Shown: positions 9,014-16,967 of the stretch, one piece after another
Position numbering within the stretch: the first letter of the stretch is position 1
Layout of the letters: each line of letters starts with the position of its first letter
Assembly: GCF_000282455.1 (NCBI RefSeq)
Contig: NZ_AKJG01000037.1
Location: 19,155 to 83,154 of the forward strand
DNA length: 64,000 bases
Direction of reading: 5' to 3'
DNA from: Pseudomonas sp. GM74
GTDB taxonomy: Bacteria > Pseudomonadota > Gammaproteobacteria > Pseudomonadales > Pseudomonadaceae
Position numbers and translations under genes: made by a program
Notes under the pieces: model-generated
Seen by the model: only the letters and a program-made list of their open reading frames with translations
What the model was told of the DNA's origin: nothing
The model's database searches: none

Positions 9014-9208
9014 TCACTTACCCGCCAAGCGAAACATGACACCGCCAAGACACAGACCCGTAATGGCCTTTACGACGTAATACCCAGGCCCACCGCACTC
9101 GGTATAGCGGTATATCGAAGAGCCAAGGAAAATGGTTGATACGATCAAGACGACGATCGAAATCCCGCGCTGAATGCGAATCCTGTTTTTCTGACTTCCG
9201 ATGTACAT
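9014..9208 (-). CDS. Small membrane protein (64 aa)
   Basis: Two hydrophobic segments (about residues 14-33 and 43-60) flank a short YRYTECGGPG loop. The start ATG at 9208 sits five bases after GGAGGG, a strong ribosome binding site; the adjacent TTG at 9211 is too close to it. No family is recognised. Confidence 0.5.
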   Translation of the reverse strand: MYIGSQKNRIRIQRGISIVVLIVSTIFLGSSIYRYTECGGPGYYVVKAITGLCLGGVMFRLAGK

Positions 9209-9452
9209 CAAGCCCTCCCTGAGCTATTCGACTCCAACTACAACTGGATCCCGCTCTACACTGATATACCAAGCGCAGTGCGTACATCAACGTTCACATT
9301 GTCCATGTGTGAACGAACCCGATATTTTGTGAACGCCCTGAAGAAATCAAAGACAACAAAAAAGGGCCCACCTTTCTCCGGCGTTCTGCCGACCTGAACT
9401 CCCAGCCCATAGCTCGCCCCTGCTACGCTGAAAACTCCACGGAGGATTCGCG

Positions 9453-9662
9453 ATGCCAAACTCTGATCTGCTCCCTTCCCTACTGTTCAAGCTCAACGAA
9501 AACCAACTCGCCCTGGAAGCTGCCATCCTGGAACTGTCGAACTGGGTCGAGCAGCGCGGATCGGCCGATGTCGCCGACAATATGCGCGGAGCCCTGGAAG
9601 CCATCGACAAGAACGAAGAGTTCATCAAGATGACGCTCGCGGTGATGATGGCGCCGGAGTGA
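9453..9662 (+). CDS. Conserved small hypothetical protein (69 aa)
   Basis: The protein looks helical and acidic (LPSLLFKLNENQLALEAAILELSNWVEQRGS), with a C-terminal FIKMTLAVMMAPE. The start follows GGAGGA. It resembles a small Pseudomonas family with no known function. The left inverted repeat of the IS1182 element begins eight bases after its stop, so the element landed just behind the gene without breaking it. Confidence 0.65.
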   Translation: MPNSDLLPSLLFKLNENQLALEAAILELSNWVEQRGSADVADNMRGALEAIDKNEEFIKMTLAVMMAPE

Positions 9663-9669
9663 CGGTTAT

Positions 9670-9691
9670 CGGCCCAGAGTGTGTAAAAACG
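9670..9691 (+). repeat. Left terminal inverted repeat of the IS
   Basis: These 22 bases are perfectly complementary to 11772-11793. The outermost bases beyond them no longer match. Confidence 0.85.
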
Positions 9692-9831
9692 CTCATGACC
9701 TTATCGCTTTCGATCATCGACGTTCGTTGACTGAGCGATTACGCAGTCAATGCCGCGGCTCGCATTAGTCGCGACCTAGAACCCGTCAACGCTGTTTTTA
9801 TAGCTTCTGGGATGGTCAAAAATTGGCCTTT

Positions 9832-11262
9832 TTAGGACGACAGCGCCTTCATCAAACGGTTAGCACCGATGATGTTCATGACCCGTTTCAAGTTGTAGGC
9901 GAGCACGTTCAAGCTCATCTCCGCACTCACCCCGGCGAGCTTTCGGGTCAGGAAGTGCGTCGCACCCATCCATTGTTTCAGCGTCCCGAAGGGATGCTCA
10001 ACTGTCCGTTTTCGGACTCGCATCATCTCCGGCGCGTTGCTCAGCCGGAGCTGCATTTCCTCCAATACGGCTTCATGCTCCCAGCGTCGAACTCGTCGTT
10101 CCGTGCTCGGTGTGCATTGCGATTTCAACGCACAGCCCTGGCAGTTCGAACTCCAGTAACGGTGCAACTTCAGGCCTTTTTCAACGTTGGAGTAGCGCCA
10201 AATGAGTGTCTCACCAGCTGGACAAATGTACTCGTTTTTGGTCGTGTCATAGATGAAGACATCGTTATTGAAACGCCCGTCAGCCTTTGCTCCCGAGGTC
10301 ATTGGCTTGGGCACATAGGCAGTGATGCCGGCATCGTGACAAGCCAAGATTTGTTCGCTTTTGAAGTAACCTCGGTCAGCCACTACCGATAGTGTTTCTG
10401 AAGCCATCGCCTCGCGGGCCTGCTTGGCCATCGAGATGAGTTGATCGCGGTCGGAACCGACGTTGGTGACCTCATGCGCAACGATCAAATGGTGTTGAGT
10501 ATCGACCGCCGTCTGCACGTTATAGCCGACGATTCCCGTACCGCGCGTCATCATGGAGCGGGCGTCTGGATCGGTCAGTGAGACCTGTTTGTCCGGTGAT
10601 TCGTTGAGCTGGATTTCGATCGTTTGAAGCTCTTTCATTTGCGCCTTCAGCTTGGCGATTTTCTCTTCCAGCCGCGCAGTCTTGGGCTCAGAGGAATTTG
10701 GTTCTTGCCGATCGGCAGTATCGAGTGCTTCCAGGTAACGGTTGATGCTCGATTCAATTTCTTCCATTCGCCGCTTCAGTTTGGCGCTGGTGAAATTACG
10801 GTCGCGATTGTTGACTGCCTTGAATTTGCTGCCATCGATGGCGACCAGATTTTCTCCGAACAATCCCAACTGCTGACAGAGCACAACAAACTGGCGGCAG
10901 ACGCCTCGGATGGCTTTGCTATTGTCTTTTCGGAAGTTGGCGATGGTCTTGAAATCGGGCATCAAACGCCCGGTTAGCCACATCAGTTCGACGTTGCGTT
11001 GGGCTTCTCGTTCCAGGCGCCGGCTCGACTGGATGCGGTTGAGATAGCCGTAGATATAGATCTTCAGCAAAATCGTGGGGTGGTAAGCAGGTCGGCCAGT
11101 GTCGGCTGGAATAACGCCTTCAAAACCCAGTTTGACCAGGTCGAGTTCATCGACGAAGACGTCGACTACGCGCACCGGGTTGGTATCGCCGACATAGTCA
11201 TCGAGGCTCTCGGGAAGTAAAGTACTTTGGCCTCGATGTTCACCTTGAATAAAGCGCTTCAT
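9832..11262 (-). CDS. IS1182-family transposase
   Basis: This 476-residue DDE transposase starts MKRFIQGEHRGQSTLLP, a common IS1182 opening. The N-terminal DUF772-type domain (about 20-105) includes YHPTILLKIYIYGYLNRIQSSRRLEREAQRN. Catalytic acidic residues fit VAIDGSKFKAVNN (about 140), VVADRGYFKSE (about 300) and VEHPFGTLKQWMG (about 432). Residues about 165-230 form a coiled coil (KLKRRMEEIESS, LEEKIAKLKAQMKEL). A Cys cluster (CQGCALKSQC) lies at about 380. The frame is intact, so the element may still be active. Confidence 0.93.
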   Translation of the reverse strand: MKRFIQGEHRGQSTLLPESLDDYVGDTNPVRVVDVFVDELDLVKLGFEGVIPADTGRPAYHPTILLKIYIYGYLNRIQSSRRLEREAQRNVELMWLTGRLMPDFKTIANFRKDNSKAIRGVCRQFVVLCQQLGLFGENLVAIDGSKFKAVNNRDRNFTSAKLKRRMEEIESSINRYLEALDTADRQEPNSSEPKTARLEEKIAKLKAQMKELQTIEIQLNESPDKQVSLTDPDARSMMTRGTGIVGYNVQTAVDTQHHLIVAHEVTNVGSDRDQLISMAKQAREAMASETLSVVADRGYFKSEQILACHDAGITAYVPKPMTSGAKADGRFNNDVFIYDTTKNEYICPAGETLIWRYSNVEKGLKLHRYWSSNCQGCALKSQCTPSTERRVRRWEHEAVLEEMQLRLSNAPEMMRVRKRTVEHPFGTLKQWMGATHFLTRKLAGVSAEMSLNVLAYNLKRVMNIIGANRLMKALSS

Positions 11263-11361
11263 AGGCGATCCTTGCGATGATTTCCGAGGAAATTATAGGT
11301 GGTCGCGCAGGTTCAAGAGAGCATCTTGATGGAGCTTGCCAACAGATAGTAGGGAATCACA

Positions 11362-11721
11362 ATGGCTGAATACCGTTACACGAACGCGGACAGATTGAGT
11401 CAGCTTAAGGAACTAGAGTCAGCACTGCCCGAACTGATACGGGTCGCTAGTTCCACTCCAGCGATGACTTACGTTGAAGATTATCGTCTGGCGCTGGCGA
11501 AAGCCGTTGAGCTTCAAAAAGAGGGCTTTACCCAAAATGAACTATCAGCCCTAGCGCGAGCCATCCCGGATGTTTTCGATCGACATAAAGATTGGATGCC
11601 ACCCATGCACCAGATAGAGACTGGTGAATGGGTTGAGCACGAGTGGTGGACGTTACTTGATGAAAAATTACAACCTGTCCTAAACCTTGCCAGAACGTTG
11701 CAAACGCTTGGGTACTACTAG
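11362..11721 (+). CDS. Hypothetical protein, apparent IS passenger gene
   Basis: The 119-residue protein has a TNADRLSQLKELESALPELIRVAS helix at the N-terminus, then GFTQNELSALARAIPDVFDRHKDWMPPM and an EWVEHEWWTLLDEKLQPVL segment. It is soluble, with no signal peptide. The start follows AGGGAA. It lies between the transposase gene and the right inverted repeat of the IS1182 element, oriented away from the transposase, so it appears to travel with the element. Composition is more AT-rich than core genes. I do not recognise the family; its size and Trp/Glu-rich end would suit an immunity or antitoxin-like protein, but that is only a guess. Confidence 0.6.
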   Translation: MAEYRYTNADRLSQLKELESALPELIRVASSTPAMTYVEDYRLALAKAVELQKEGFTQNELSALARAIPDVFDRHKDWMPPMHQIETGEWVEHEWWTLLDEKLQPVLNLARTLQTLGYY

Positions 11722-11771
11722 CTAACTGCGGCAGCAATGTTGATTTATTCGCTTCCGACTTTGACGGCTTT

Positions 11772-11793
11772 CGTTTTTACACACTCTGGGCCG
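11772..11793 (-). repeat. Right terminal inverted repeat of the IS
   Basis: This is the exact inverse of 9670-9691. It lies 50 bp beyond the stop of the 119-codon gene, which places that gene inside the element. Confidence 0.85.
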
Positions 11794-11891
11794 GAAGCGG
11801 ACGTGTTGACGCTTGTTACTCTCATTGGAGGTTGTCAACCGACCACGACGCTGGGAAGCTACAGTGACGTTTACCATAAGGACATGTTGAA

Positions 11892-12632
11892 ATGAACGCG
11901 CGAAAAATTTTAATCACAGGTGCTGCGGGCCGAATCGGCAGCGCTTTTTGGAAAGCGCATTACGATAAGTCAGATTTGCGCTTAGCCGACATAGATGTAT
12001 CAACACTTCCGCAATCGGCACAACGTTTCGCTCTCGACATCAGCGTTCAAGCCAGTTGCCTTGAAGCTTGCGAAGGCATACATACAGTGATTCATCTAGC
12101 TGCTGACCCTCGCCCAGACGCCGATTTCATGACATCCCTGCTCCCTGTGAACATTGTGGGCACCTACAACATGCTATTCGCCGCAAAGGCTCAAGGCTGC
12201 GAGCGCTTTATATTTGCGAGCAGCGCTCAGGCTATCGAAGGTTATCCAGAGGATGTCCAGGTACATGAATGTATGGCACCTAAGCCAGGCAATCTATACG
12301 GGGTCAGCAAAGCGTTCGGGGAAGCTCTGGCTTCGATGTATGCAAACGATGGTCAAATGACAACAATCGCAGTCCGTATTGCAAACGTAGCTATATTTCA
12401 CCAAGGGGAAAACCACAGTCACAGGGATGTAGCTGCTTTTATTAGTATCAGGGATGTTGTCGCACTACTTAGTAATTGCGTCGAGGCCGAGCTGAGCGGA
12501 TTTCATGTTATCCACGGGGTCTCAGATAACAGATATAAGCGACTTTCTATCGAGAAAACCAGAAAAGTTGTGGGGTACGCTCCCTTTGATGATGGATTTG
12601 AGATTCTGGAAGGACACGCTCAACCTGACTGA
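11892..12632 (+). CDS. NAD(P)-dependent epimerase/dehydratase family protein
   Basis: This extended short-chain dehydrogenase has a GAAGRIG nucleotide-binding loop at residues 10-16 and the YGVSK catalytic Tyr/Lys at about 136. HLAADPRPDADF and the FASSAQAIEGYP Ser segment resemble uronate dehydrogenase-like sugar oxidoreductases. At 246 residues it is short for epimerases. An AAGGA ribosome binding site precedes the start. It lies directly right of the IS1182 element and is more AT-rich than the core genes, so it belongs to the accessory region. The substrate is unknown. Confidence 0.8.
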   Translation: MNARKILITGAAGRIGSAFWKAHYDKSDLRLADIDVSTLPQSAQRFALDISVQASCLEACEGIHTVIHLAADPRPDADFMTSLLPVNIVGTYNMLFAAKAQGCERFIFASSAQAIEGYPEDVQVHECMAPKPGNLYGVSKAFGEALASMYANDGQMTTIAVRIANVAIFHQGENHSHRDVAAFISIRDVVALLSNCVEAELSGFHVIHGVSDNRYKRLSIEKTRKVVGYAPFDDGFEILEGHAQPD

Positions 12633-12717
12633 ACTACTTCATTAATTGCTGCCCCTTCGACTGTCCGCTTCGGGTCGGTAACTGCCCCCTCGTTGGAGGC
12701 AGCAATCGGTTGTGGAT

Positions 12718-12790
12718 TCAACCGGTCGATGCAATAGATTGGCTAAATCGTTCAGCGGGCGTTTCGTAGTTAGAGTTTCCGAGGGCGGCT
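12718..12790 (-). pseudogene. C-terminal relic of a transposase (IS30/IS3-like)
   Basis: The minus strand encodes NYETPAERFSQSIASTG and then a stop at 12718. This resembles the extreme C-terminus of integrase-fold transposases with a TPAE motif. Nothing upstream in frame continues the gene. It is a short relic and the family assignment is tentative. Confidence 0.35.
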
Positions 12791-12810
12791 ATTCAGTTGC
12801 CTTATCCACT

Positions 12811-13320
12811 TCAACCCCTCCTTGCTTTCCTTGTGAAGAAAGCCAAAATACAAAGCAAGACAACACCAAAAACCGCATGAAACCAAAATTCTATTTTCTT
12901 ACTTCTCGCCAGACGATCCTCAGAGTCTGCTCTGCTGATAATTTCTTTACCGTCCACCACTAGAACAACTAACTTTCGGCTTTCCACCAATGGAAACAAA
13001 CGCTGGCAGTACCAATAAACAATTGCATTTTTTCCATCCAACCTTGGAAAACTCTCCGTGGTAAGACACTTAGAGTACCCTCTAAGGCTGGAAGCGCAGG
13101 TAAACCAATACACGTTTTCACCATCAGCAATCTTGGTCATAACGTCTCTTCCAACTCTTTTCTCCGAAAGTACGCCTGACAGCCTGTTCAGTTCACTTGG
13201 AATGTGAGATGACCACTGATAGAAAAGGACAATACACGCAAACACAATATAACCAACATAAATAATTAGCGCGGACATCCCATTCCGTCCACGAGGACTA
13301 TCGGATTTACTTTCAGGCAT
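12811..13320 (-). CDS. Hypothetical membrane protein (169 aa)
   Basis: One membrane segment lies near the N-terminus (about 17-36, MSALIIYVGYIVFACIVLFYQW) and another near the C-terminus (about 142-162), with a soluble, Cys-containing middle domain between them (WFTCASSLRGYSKCLTTESFP, YWYCQRLFP). The start at 13320 follows a GGGGGG run. Codon use and GC content are lower than in core genes, suggesting transfer. A second small membrane gene lies just upstream on the same strand. No function is proposed. Confidence 0.65.
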   Translation of the reverse strand: MPESKSDSPRGRNGMSALIIYVGYIVFACIVLFYQWSSHIPSELNRLSGVLSEKRVGRDVMTKIADGENVYWFTCASSLRGYSKCLTTESFPRLDGKNAIVYWYCQRLFPLVESRKLVVLVVDGKEIISRADSEDRLARSKKIEFWFHAVFGVVLLCILAFFTRKARRG

Positions 13321-13364
13321 AGTGCCCCCCCTCAAAGTTAAAATATTCCAGCATCAGTGTATGC

Positions 13365-13610
13365 TCAAAAGCCTCCAAGCTTCGCAAGGGTCAGCACGAT
13401 AATAAAAAGTCCCATGGCTATACACACAAGGCCATGTATCCAACTGAACCACTTTCGCCAAGGTTTGTGCCAGGATTTCGGCATCAAGGGCATCGTCAGA
13501 AAGCTCCATTTCCCTGGAGCGCTATTGCGGGTCCAGATACCAGTTACGCCTATCGCAATGAATAGCAGTCCAACAAATATGATGAAGATGACGCTGACGA
13601 TTGTGATCAT
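13365..13610 (-). CDS. Small membrane protein (81 aa)
   Basis: Two hydrophobic segments (about residues 2-26 and 55-76) surround a basic Trp-rich stretch (KSWHKPWRKWFSWIHG). The start follows a GGAGG-type ribosome binding site. It precedes the 169-residue membrane protein gene on the same strand, 44 bp away, and may be co-transcribed. Family unknown. Confidence 0.6.
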   Translation of the reverse strand: MITIVSVIFIIFVGLLFIAIGVTGIWTRNSAPGKWSFLTMPLMPKSWHKPWRKWFSWIHGLVCIAMGLFIIVLTLAKLGGF

Positions 13611-13726
13611 ACCTCCACCTTGCGCTTACCAATGAAACGCTATCCAAATGACTGAAGCCTTCTACTCATCGTAGCCCCTACGTCCTCAGCAGAGATGCGG
13701 ACCATGGGGCAAGTGACTCCGAAAGG

Positions 13727-14172
13727 CTACCGACCCAATCCGTCATACGCTTGCTCACAGGTTAGTCCCCGGATTCCGGCTTGGTCAGCAATTGCAGCCA
13801 AGTCGCCCGCTCGCTGGTCAGCGCGTTTGAACACGTCGGCAAGCACAGCGGCGGCGCGGGCAGCTGCCTGGCTTGCGGCGGCAGTGCAGGAATTTCCGCT
13901 GGCTTCACTGGCAGCGAGTCGACGGGCAAGGTTGTCGGCGGCGAACTGCACGCCGCCAGCAGAAGCGCGAGCGGCAGCAGCATCAGCCATTGCTTGATCA
14001 ATATTTCGTTGCCCATCTTGCACCGCCTTGTTGATTGACTGTTGGTAGGCCTGCTCCCTGGTGCGCTCGGCGGCCTCATTGAGCACCCTCGCATCGGCGT
14101 CCCGGGTGTCTCGGGCATTCCATTCCGACTGCCACTTTTCATCCGTGACCGTCACCCCATGGTGGTCTCCGC
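13727..14172 (-). pseudogene. Truncated phage Rz-like i-spanin (DUF2514)
   Basis: Recognisable homology begins at about HHGVTVTDEKWQSEW near 14170 and runs to the stop at 13727. The Ala/Arg-rich coiled coil and CTAAASQAAARAAAVLADVFKRADQRAGDLA ending are typical of DUF2514 Rz-type lysis proteins. The expected N-terminal membrane anchor is missing: the reading frame upstream (to TTG 14233) encodes unrelated residues, and the acyltransferase gene begins there on the other strand. The remaining protein would lack the inner-membrane half of a spanin, so it is probably dead. Confidence 0.65.
13762..14016 (-). CDS. Rz1-like o-spanin lipoprotein nested in Rz
   Basis: In a different frame, wholly inside the Rz-like gene, an 84-residue product starts MGNEILIKQWLMLLPLALLLAACSS. 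The lipobox LLAAC predicts an outer-membrane lipoprotein, and the following Pro-rich part (SSPPTTLPVDSLPVKPAEIPALPP) is characteristic of Rz1. This nested arrangement is a hallmark of phage spanin pairs. The Rz1 frame itself is intact, but its partner has lost its membrane anchor. Confidence 0.7.
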   Translation of the reverse strand: MGNEILIKQWLMLLPLALLLAACSSPPTTLPVDSLPVKPAEIPALPPQARQLPAPPLCLPTCSNALTSERATWLQLLTKPESGD

Positions 14173-14232
14173 CTCTGTGGTAGATCAGGTACAGCGGATG
14201 TAGAATCGATTTCTTTTTGACACCGACAACCA

Positions 14233-15264
14233 ATGCTCAACTCAATCCAAATACTTAGGGCCTTAGCAGCATGGCTGGTTGTCGGCCATCACTACATGCA
14301 GCTTTTTTATAACCACAAGTTAGGCGGTATCGCCCCTGATCTACTCCGAGACTTCGGCGCCATCGGTGTTGATTTGTTCTTTGTGATCAGCGGATTTGTT
14401 ATTTACGGATCCACAGCTTCAAAACCAACAACACCAAAATCATTCGCAGCCAACAGAATAGCCAGGGTTGCTCCGGCCTACTGGCTATTTTCATCAGTTA
14501 CCGCCATTACTCTAATATATGCCCCAGACTCAATCCCTCTTACTGCATTTGACCCAATATTCTTCCTGAAAAGCCTTTTGTTCATTCCAGCACAAAACCC
14601 CTCAGGCGTGGGTCTGTACCCTCTAATGACAGTAGGCTGGACATTGAACTATGAGGCATCCTTTTACTTAGTGTTTTTTTCGGCATTATTTCTGCCTGCC
14701 GCATATCGAGCCATCGGGTTATTTCTTGGCGTAATTGCCTTACAGCTAGTCGCAAAAAAAATGAATGGGGCGATTTCCTTTTACGGAAATACAATGGTTT
14801 GGGAGTTTTTGTTTGGAGTTGCCCTGTCGATTGCCTACAAACGCGGACTGGTAACTCGGATTCCTCCAATCGCAGGGTTACTCATGATGCTCGGGGCCCT
14901 TTCCGCAATCGTCTATTTTGGGCCGGTGACACACAACCCTCTGCGCAGCGGCCTACCGTGTGCCGTCATTCTGTGTGCTTGCTTGTCTCAAGAAAGGCTT
15001 TTCCCAAAACACAACTTTATCGCCCGACTTGGTGATTGGTCTTATTCAACGTATTTGTGCCACGTACTGATCATCTGCGCCGCAATAAAGGTTAACGAGC
15101 ATTTCGCAACTAATCATGTATTGCTTGCCTTCGGAGTCATCGCTGCAATTGCCTTAACGTCCTATGCAAGCTTCACGCTGGTAGAAATGCCAATTTCCCG
15201 TGCAGCGAAGAGAATGCAAGCGAGGATGAAAAAAACTAAAGCGGTACCTCAGGCCAATCAATAA
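14233..15264 (+). CDS. OafA/YrhL-type acyltransferase
   Basis: This is a 343-residue acyltransferase-3 family membrane protein with about ten hydrophobic segments. It contains the N-terminal signature IQILRALAAWLVVGHH (catalytic-type His), FGAIGVDLFFVISGFVIYG, RIARVAPAYWL and WTLNYEASFYLVF. Such enzymes O-acetylate lipopolysaccharide or other surface glycans, and phage-borne copies cause serotype conversion. The gene runs against the surrounding prophage genes, between the Rz relic and the tail-fibre relic, and overlaps the fibre 3' end by 29 bp. It is AT-rich compared with the core. The acceptor glycan is unknown. Confidence 0.85.
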   Translation: MLNSIQILRALAAWLVVGHHYMQLFYNHKLGGIAPDLLRDFGAIGVDLFFVISGFVIYGSTASKPTTPKSFAANRIARVAPAYWLFSSVTAITLIYAPDSIPLTAFDPIFFLKSLLFIPAQNPSGVGLYPLMTVGWTLNYEASFYLVFFSALFLPAAYRAIGLFLGVIALQLVAKKMNGAISFYGNTMVWEFLFGVALSIAYKRGLVTRIPPIAGLLMMLGALSAIVYFGPVTHNPLRSGLPCAVILCACLSQERLFPKHNFIARLGDWSYSTYLCHVLIICAAIKVNEHFATNHVLLAFGVIAAIALTSYASFTLVEMPISRAAKRMQARMKKTKAVPQANQ

Positions 15265-16175
15265 CCTGAGGAAACCCAGGCTGCTCAACAACTTTGTTGA
15301 GCTTCAACTTATACGCAGCGAAGGTTTTGAATCGATCAACGTCATCTGGACTCAACAGTCCTGCCAAGAAAGCATCGCCCATACCGGCAGTCACGGTTTG
15401 GCTTGCACCTATGGACGCTGCAAAAAGCCTCCACTTGCCATAGGACCCGGCGCCACCTGGCGCACCGAGACTAACGTTGCCTGCGGAAGGAACGGCTGCA
15501 CCACCACCGGAACCGCCCCCCCTTGGGCTTCAATTATCACGCTGGCCATCTCCGGTGTTGGGGTGTATGTGCCGGAAGCAACAAAGGTCTGAACCCCAAT
15601 CAGCCGGCCAGACGACCGGCAGTAGGCTGTCGTGTACCAGCTAGCGCCGTTGGTTGTGATCACCAACTGCTCACCGGCCTGCATAGACAGTGTATTTGCC
15701 GTCACGCCCAAACTGTTTTCGATAAGCTCTGCGCCATTACCCTTAATGGTGACCGGCAGCTGCGCGCTAAGAATGTATGTACTGCCGGGCGCCAAACTAG
15801 CGGGCGGCGGTAAGCGTGGAAGTCACTGAGAGTGAATGAATCGAAAAGTAGTTGCCGAGCTGCGACATGTTCACGGCATGGAGAGACTTGAGCCCCTTTG
15901 GCACCTGCGTGGCACCGTTGCTGCTAGCCACGATGATCCAGGCGCCCCCGGCACCTGCGTTGTACTGCATCCAAACATTACCGTTCGGCACCAACTCGCC
16001 ACCCTGCAGCGCACCGTGCCCCCCGCCTACTAATGGTTTTGCTGCGAGTCCATTGGGGCTAAAGGTGCTTGGGCCTGTATTGGCATTGGTCACTCGCATT
16101 CTGAGGACCATGCCCTCAACCAATGCCGTGACAGGTGGAACGAAATCAGCCGTATAGGCGTTAGCGTCGCCGGTG
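15236..16175 (-). pseudogene. Phage tail fibre, 5'-truncated with two frameshifts
   Basis: Three minus-strand frames join into one tail-fibre C-terminal region. Segment one (to 15797) has TGDANAYTADFVPPVTALVEGM and NTGPSTFSPNGLAAKPLVGG, typical of P2/pyocin-like fibres. Segment two starts at 15795 (APGSTYILSAQLPV) and runs to a Gly-rich stretch. Segment three continues GGSGGGAAVPSAGNVSLG and ends PQVIDWPEVPL at 15236. The first shift is explained by one extra base in the GGG at 15802-15804 and the second by one missing base in the C7 run at 15516-15522. The 5' end stops at a deletion joint near 16175. Confidence 0.75.
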
Positions 16176-16342
16176 TCGACGTGATCGAGGAAACCTACAA
16201 GGATCTGGTCGCCGAGAGCAATCCGAATCATCGGGTCGCGTCGGGCTGGATCGCCATCCCCGCCGGGATGTCACTGACTGAAGAGCAGGCCGCCCGGGTA
16301 TTCGATGCCGTGGGTGTCTGGAACCAGCCGAGGGCAGCATGA
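16175..16342 (+). pseudogene. C-terminal fragment of a phage gene
   Basis: The open frame VDVIEETYKDLVAESN to SGWIAIPAGMSLTEEQAARVFDAVGVWNQPRAA resembles the end of a small protein found near integrases of Pseudomonas prophages. It has no start of its own: upstream sequence belongs to the tail fibre on the other strand, marking a deletion joint. Confidence 0.55.
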
Positions 16343-16533
16343 GGCGAATCAATAACCAGGTGCGCCAGCGCCGACGACAGACATGGCTGGATCTACCGGC
16401 CCACGGAATTGAAGAGGCAGTTCATGGCCAAGAGTGGACAAGAGCGTTCGGCGAAGGCTGCCGAGAAGCGAATCCAGTACGACGAGAAGGAGCTGCGGCA
16501 CCGATTACGGCTCGGCACCCGGCAGAAGCTTGA
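16339..16533 (+). CDS. Small phage hypothetical protein
   Basis: The ATG overlaps the stop of the preceding fragment (ATGA), a normal phage arrangement. The product is Arg/Gln-rich at the start (RRINNQVRQRRRQTWLDLPAHGIEEAVHG) and later overlaps the next gene in another frame. The second half looks like shadow coding, so the real product may be shorter. Low confidence. Confidence 0.3.
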   Translation: MRRINNQVRQRRRQTWLDLPAHGIEEAVHGQEWTRAFGEGCREANPVRREGAAAPITARHPAEA

Positions 16534-16747
16534 TGAGCTGATGGCCTGGAACGGCATCGAGGAAATCAACGAGGCGGTGCAGAACCTGATTCTGAACGCT
16601 CATGCCCTCGGGCCGACACTTTCATATCAGGCGATTCAAGGTCCGCGCCACAAAGTGCAGATAAGCGAAAACGTGGCGCGGATGTTTCGAGATGAGAGTT
16701 TGCGGGAGTTGCGCAAAGACCCGGGCGACGAGTACTTCGCATCCTAA
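16424..16747 (+). CDS. Conserved prophage protein, possible DNA-binding
   Basis: The 107-residue protein starts MAKSGQERSAKAAEKR and has a charged helical middle (ELRHRLRLGTRQKLDELMAWNGIEEINEAVQNLILNAHALG) like small RHH/Arc-type regulators near phage integrases. The start follows AGAGG; an in-frame ATG at 16409 lacks a ribosome binding site. It appears intact although the surrounding prophage is broken. The regulatory role is inferred. Confidence 0.65.
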   Translation: MAKSGQERSAKAAEKRIQYDEKELRHRLRLGTRQKLDELMAWNGIEEINEAVQNLILNAHALGPTLSYQAIQGPRHKVQISENVARMFRDESLRELRKDPGDEYFAS

Positions 16748-16763
16748 GCGATCATTCCTGCAA

Positions 16764-16967
16764 TCAGTTACCTCGACTGAGCTGCAAGTTCTGGGTCGTA
16801 CATTCAGTGGTGCTGACAGTCCCCATGAAAGCATTCATCTTCACCGCACACTTCTCGACATTCAGACCATTACGTCCATCGCTCGAGATGTTGGTGACAT
16901 ATGGGCCCGCAGTTGTACAGCCGGCCAAAACAGCGAGCAGGCCAAGGGCAATGATATTGAGTTTCAT
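16764..16967 (-). CDS. Small lipoprotein (67 aa)
   Basis: A lipoprotein signal (LLAVLAGCTT, Cys at residue 17) precedes a short domain GPYVTNISSDGRNGLNVEKCAVKMN with further cysteines, the likely disulfide pair. The start follows AAAGGAC. It runs against its neighbours in the prophage relic and may be a moron gene. Similar small lipoproteins with a GPYVTN start occur in proteobacteria; their role is not known to me. Confidence 0.65.
   Translation of the reverse strand: MKLNIIALGLLAVLAGCTTAGPYVTNISSDGRNGLNVEKCAVKMNAFMGTVSTTECTTQNLQLSRGN

Larger units (their letters stand above)
9670..11793. mobile_element. IS1182-family element with an extra gene
   Basis: A 22-bp perfect inverted repeat (9670-9691 and 11772-11793, core GGCCCAGAGTGTGTAAAAAC) bounds a 2,124-bp unit. 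Inside are the IS1182-type transposase (minus strand) and, between the transposase 5' end and the right repeat, an oppositely oriented 119-codon gene. No clear target duplication is visible (left flank GGTTAT, right flank GAAGCG). The element is longer than the roughly 1.6-1.9 kb I expect for the family. Confidence 0.8.

Noticed and set aside
9664..11799. Target-site duplication flanking the IS1182 element
   Set aside because: Left (GGTTAT) and right (GAAGCG) flanks share no direct repeat, so none is claimed.
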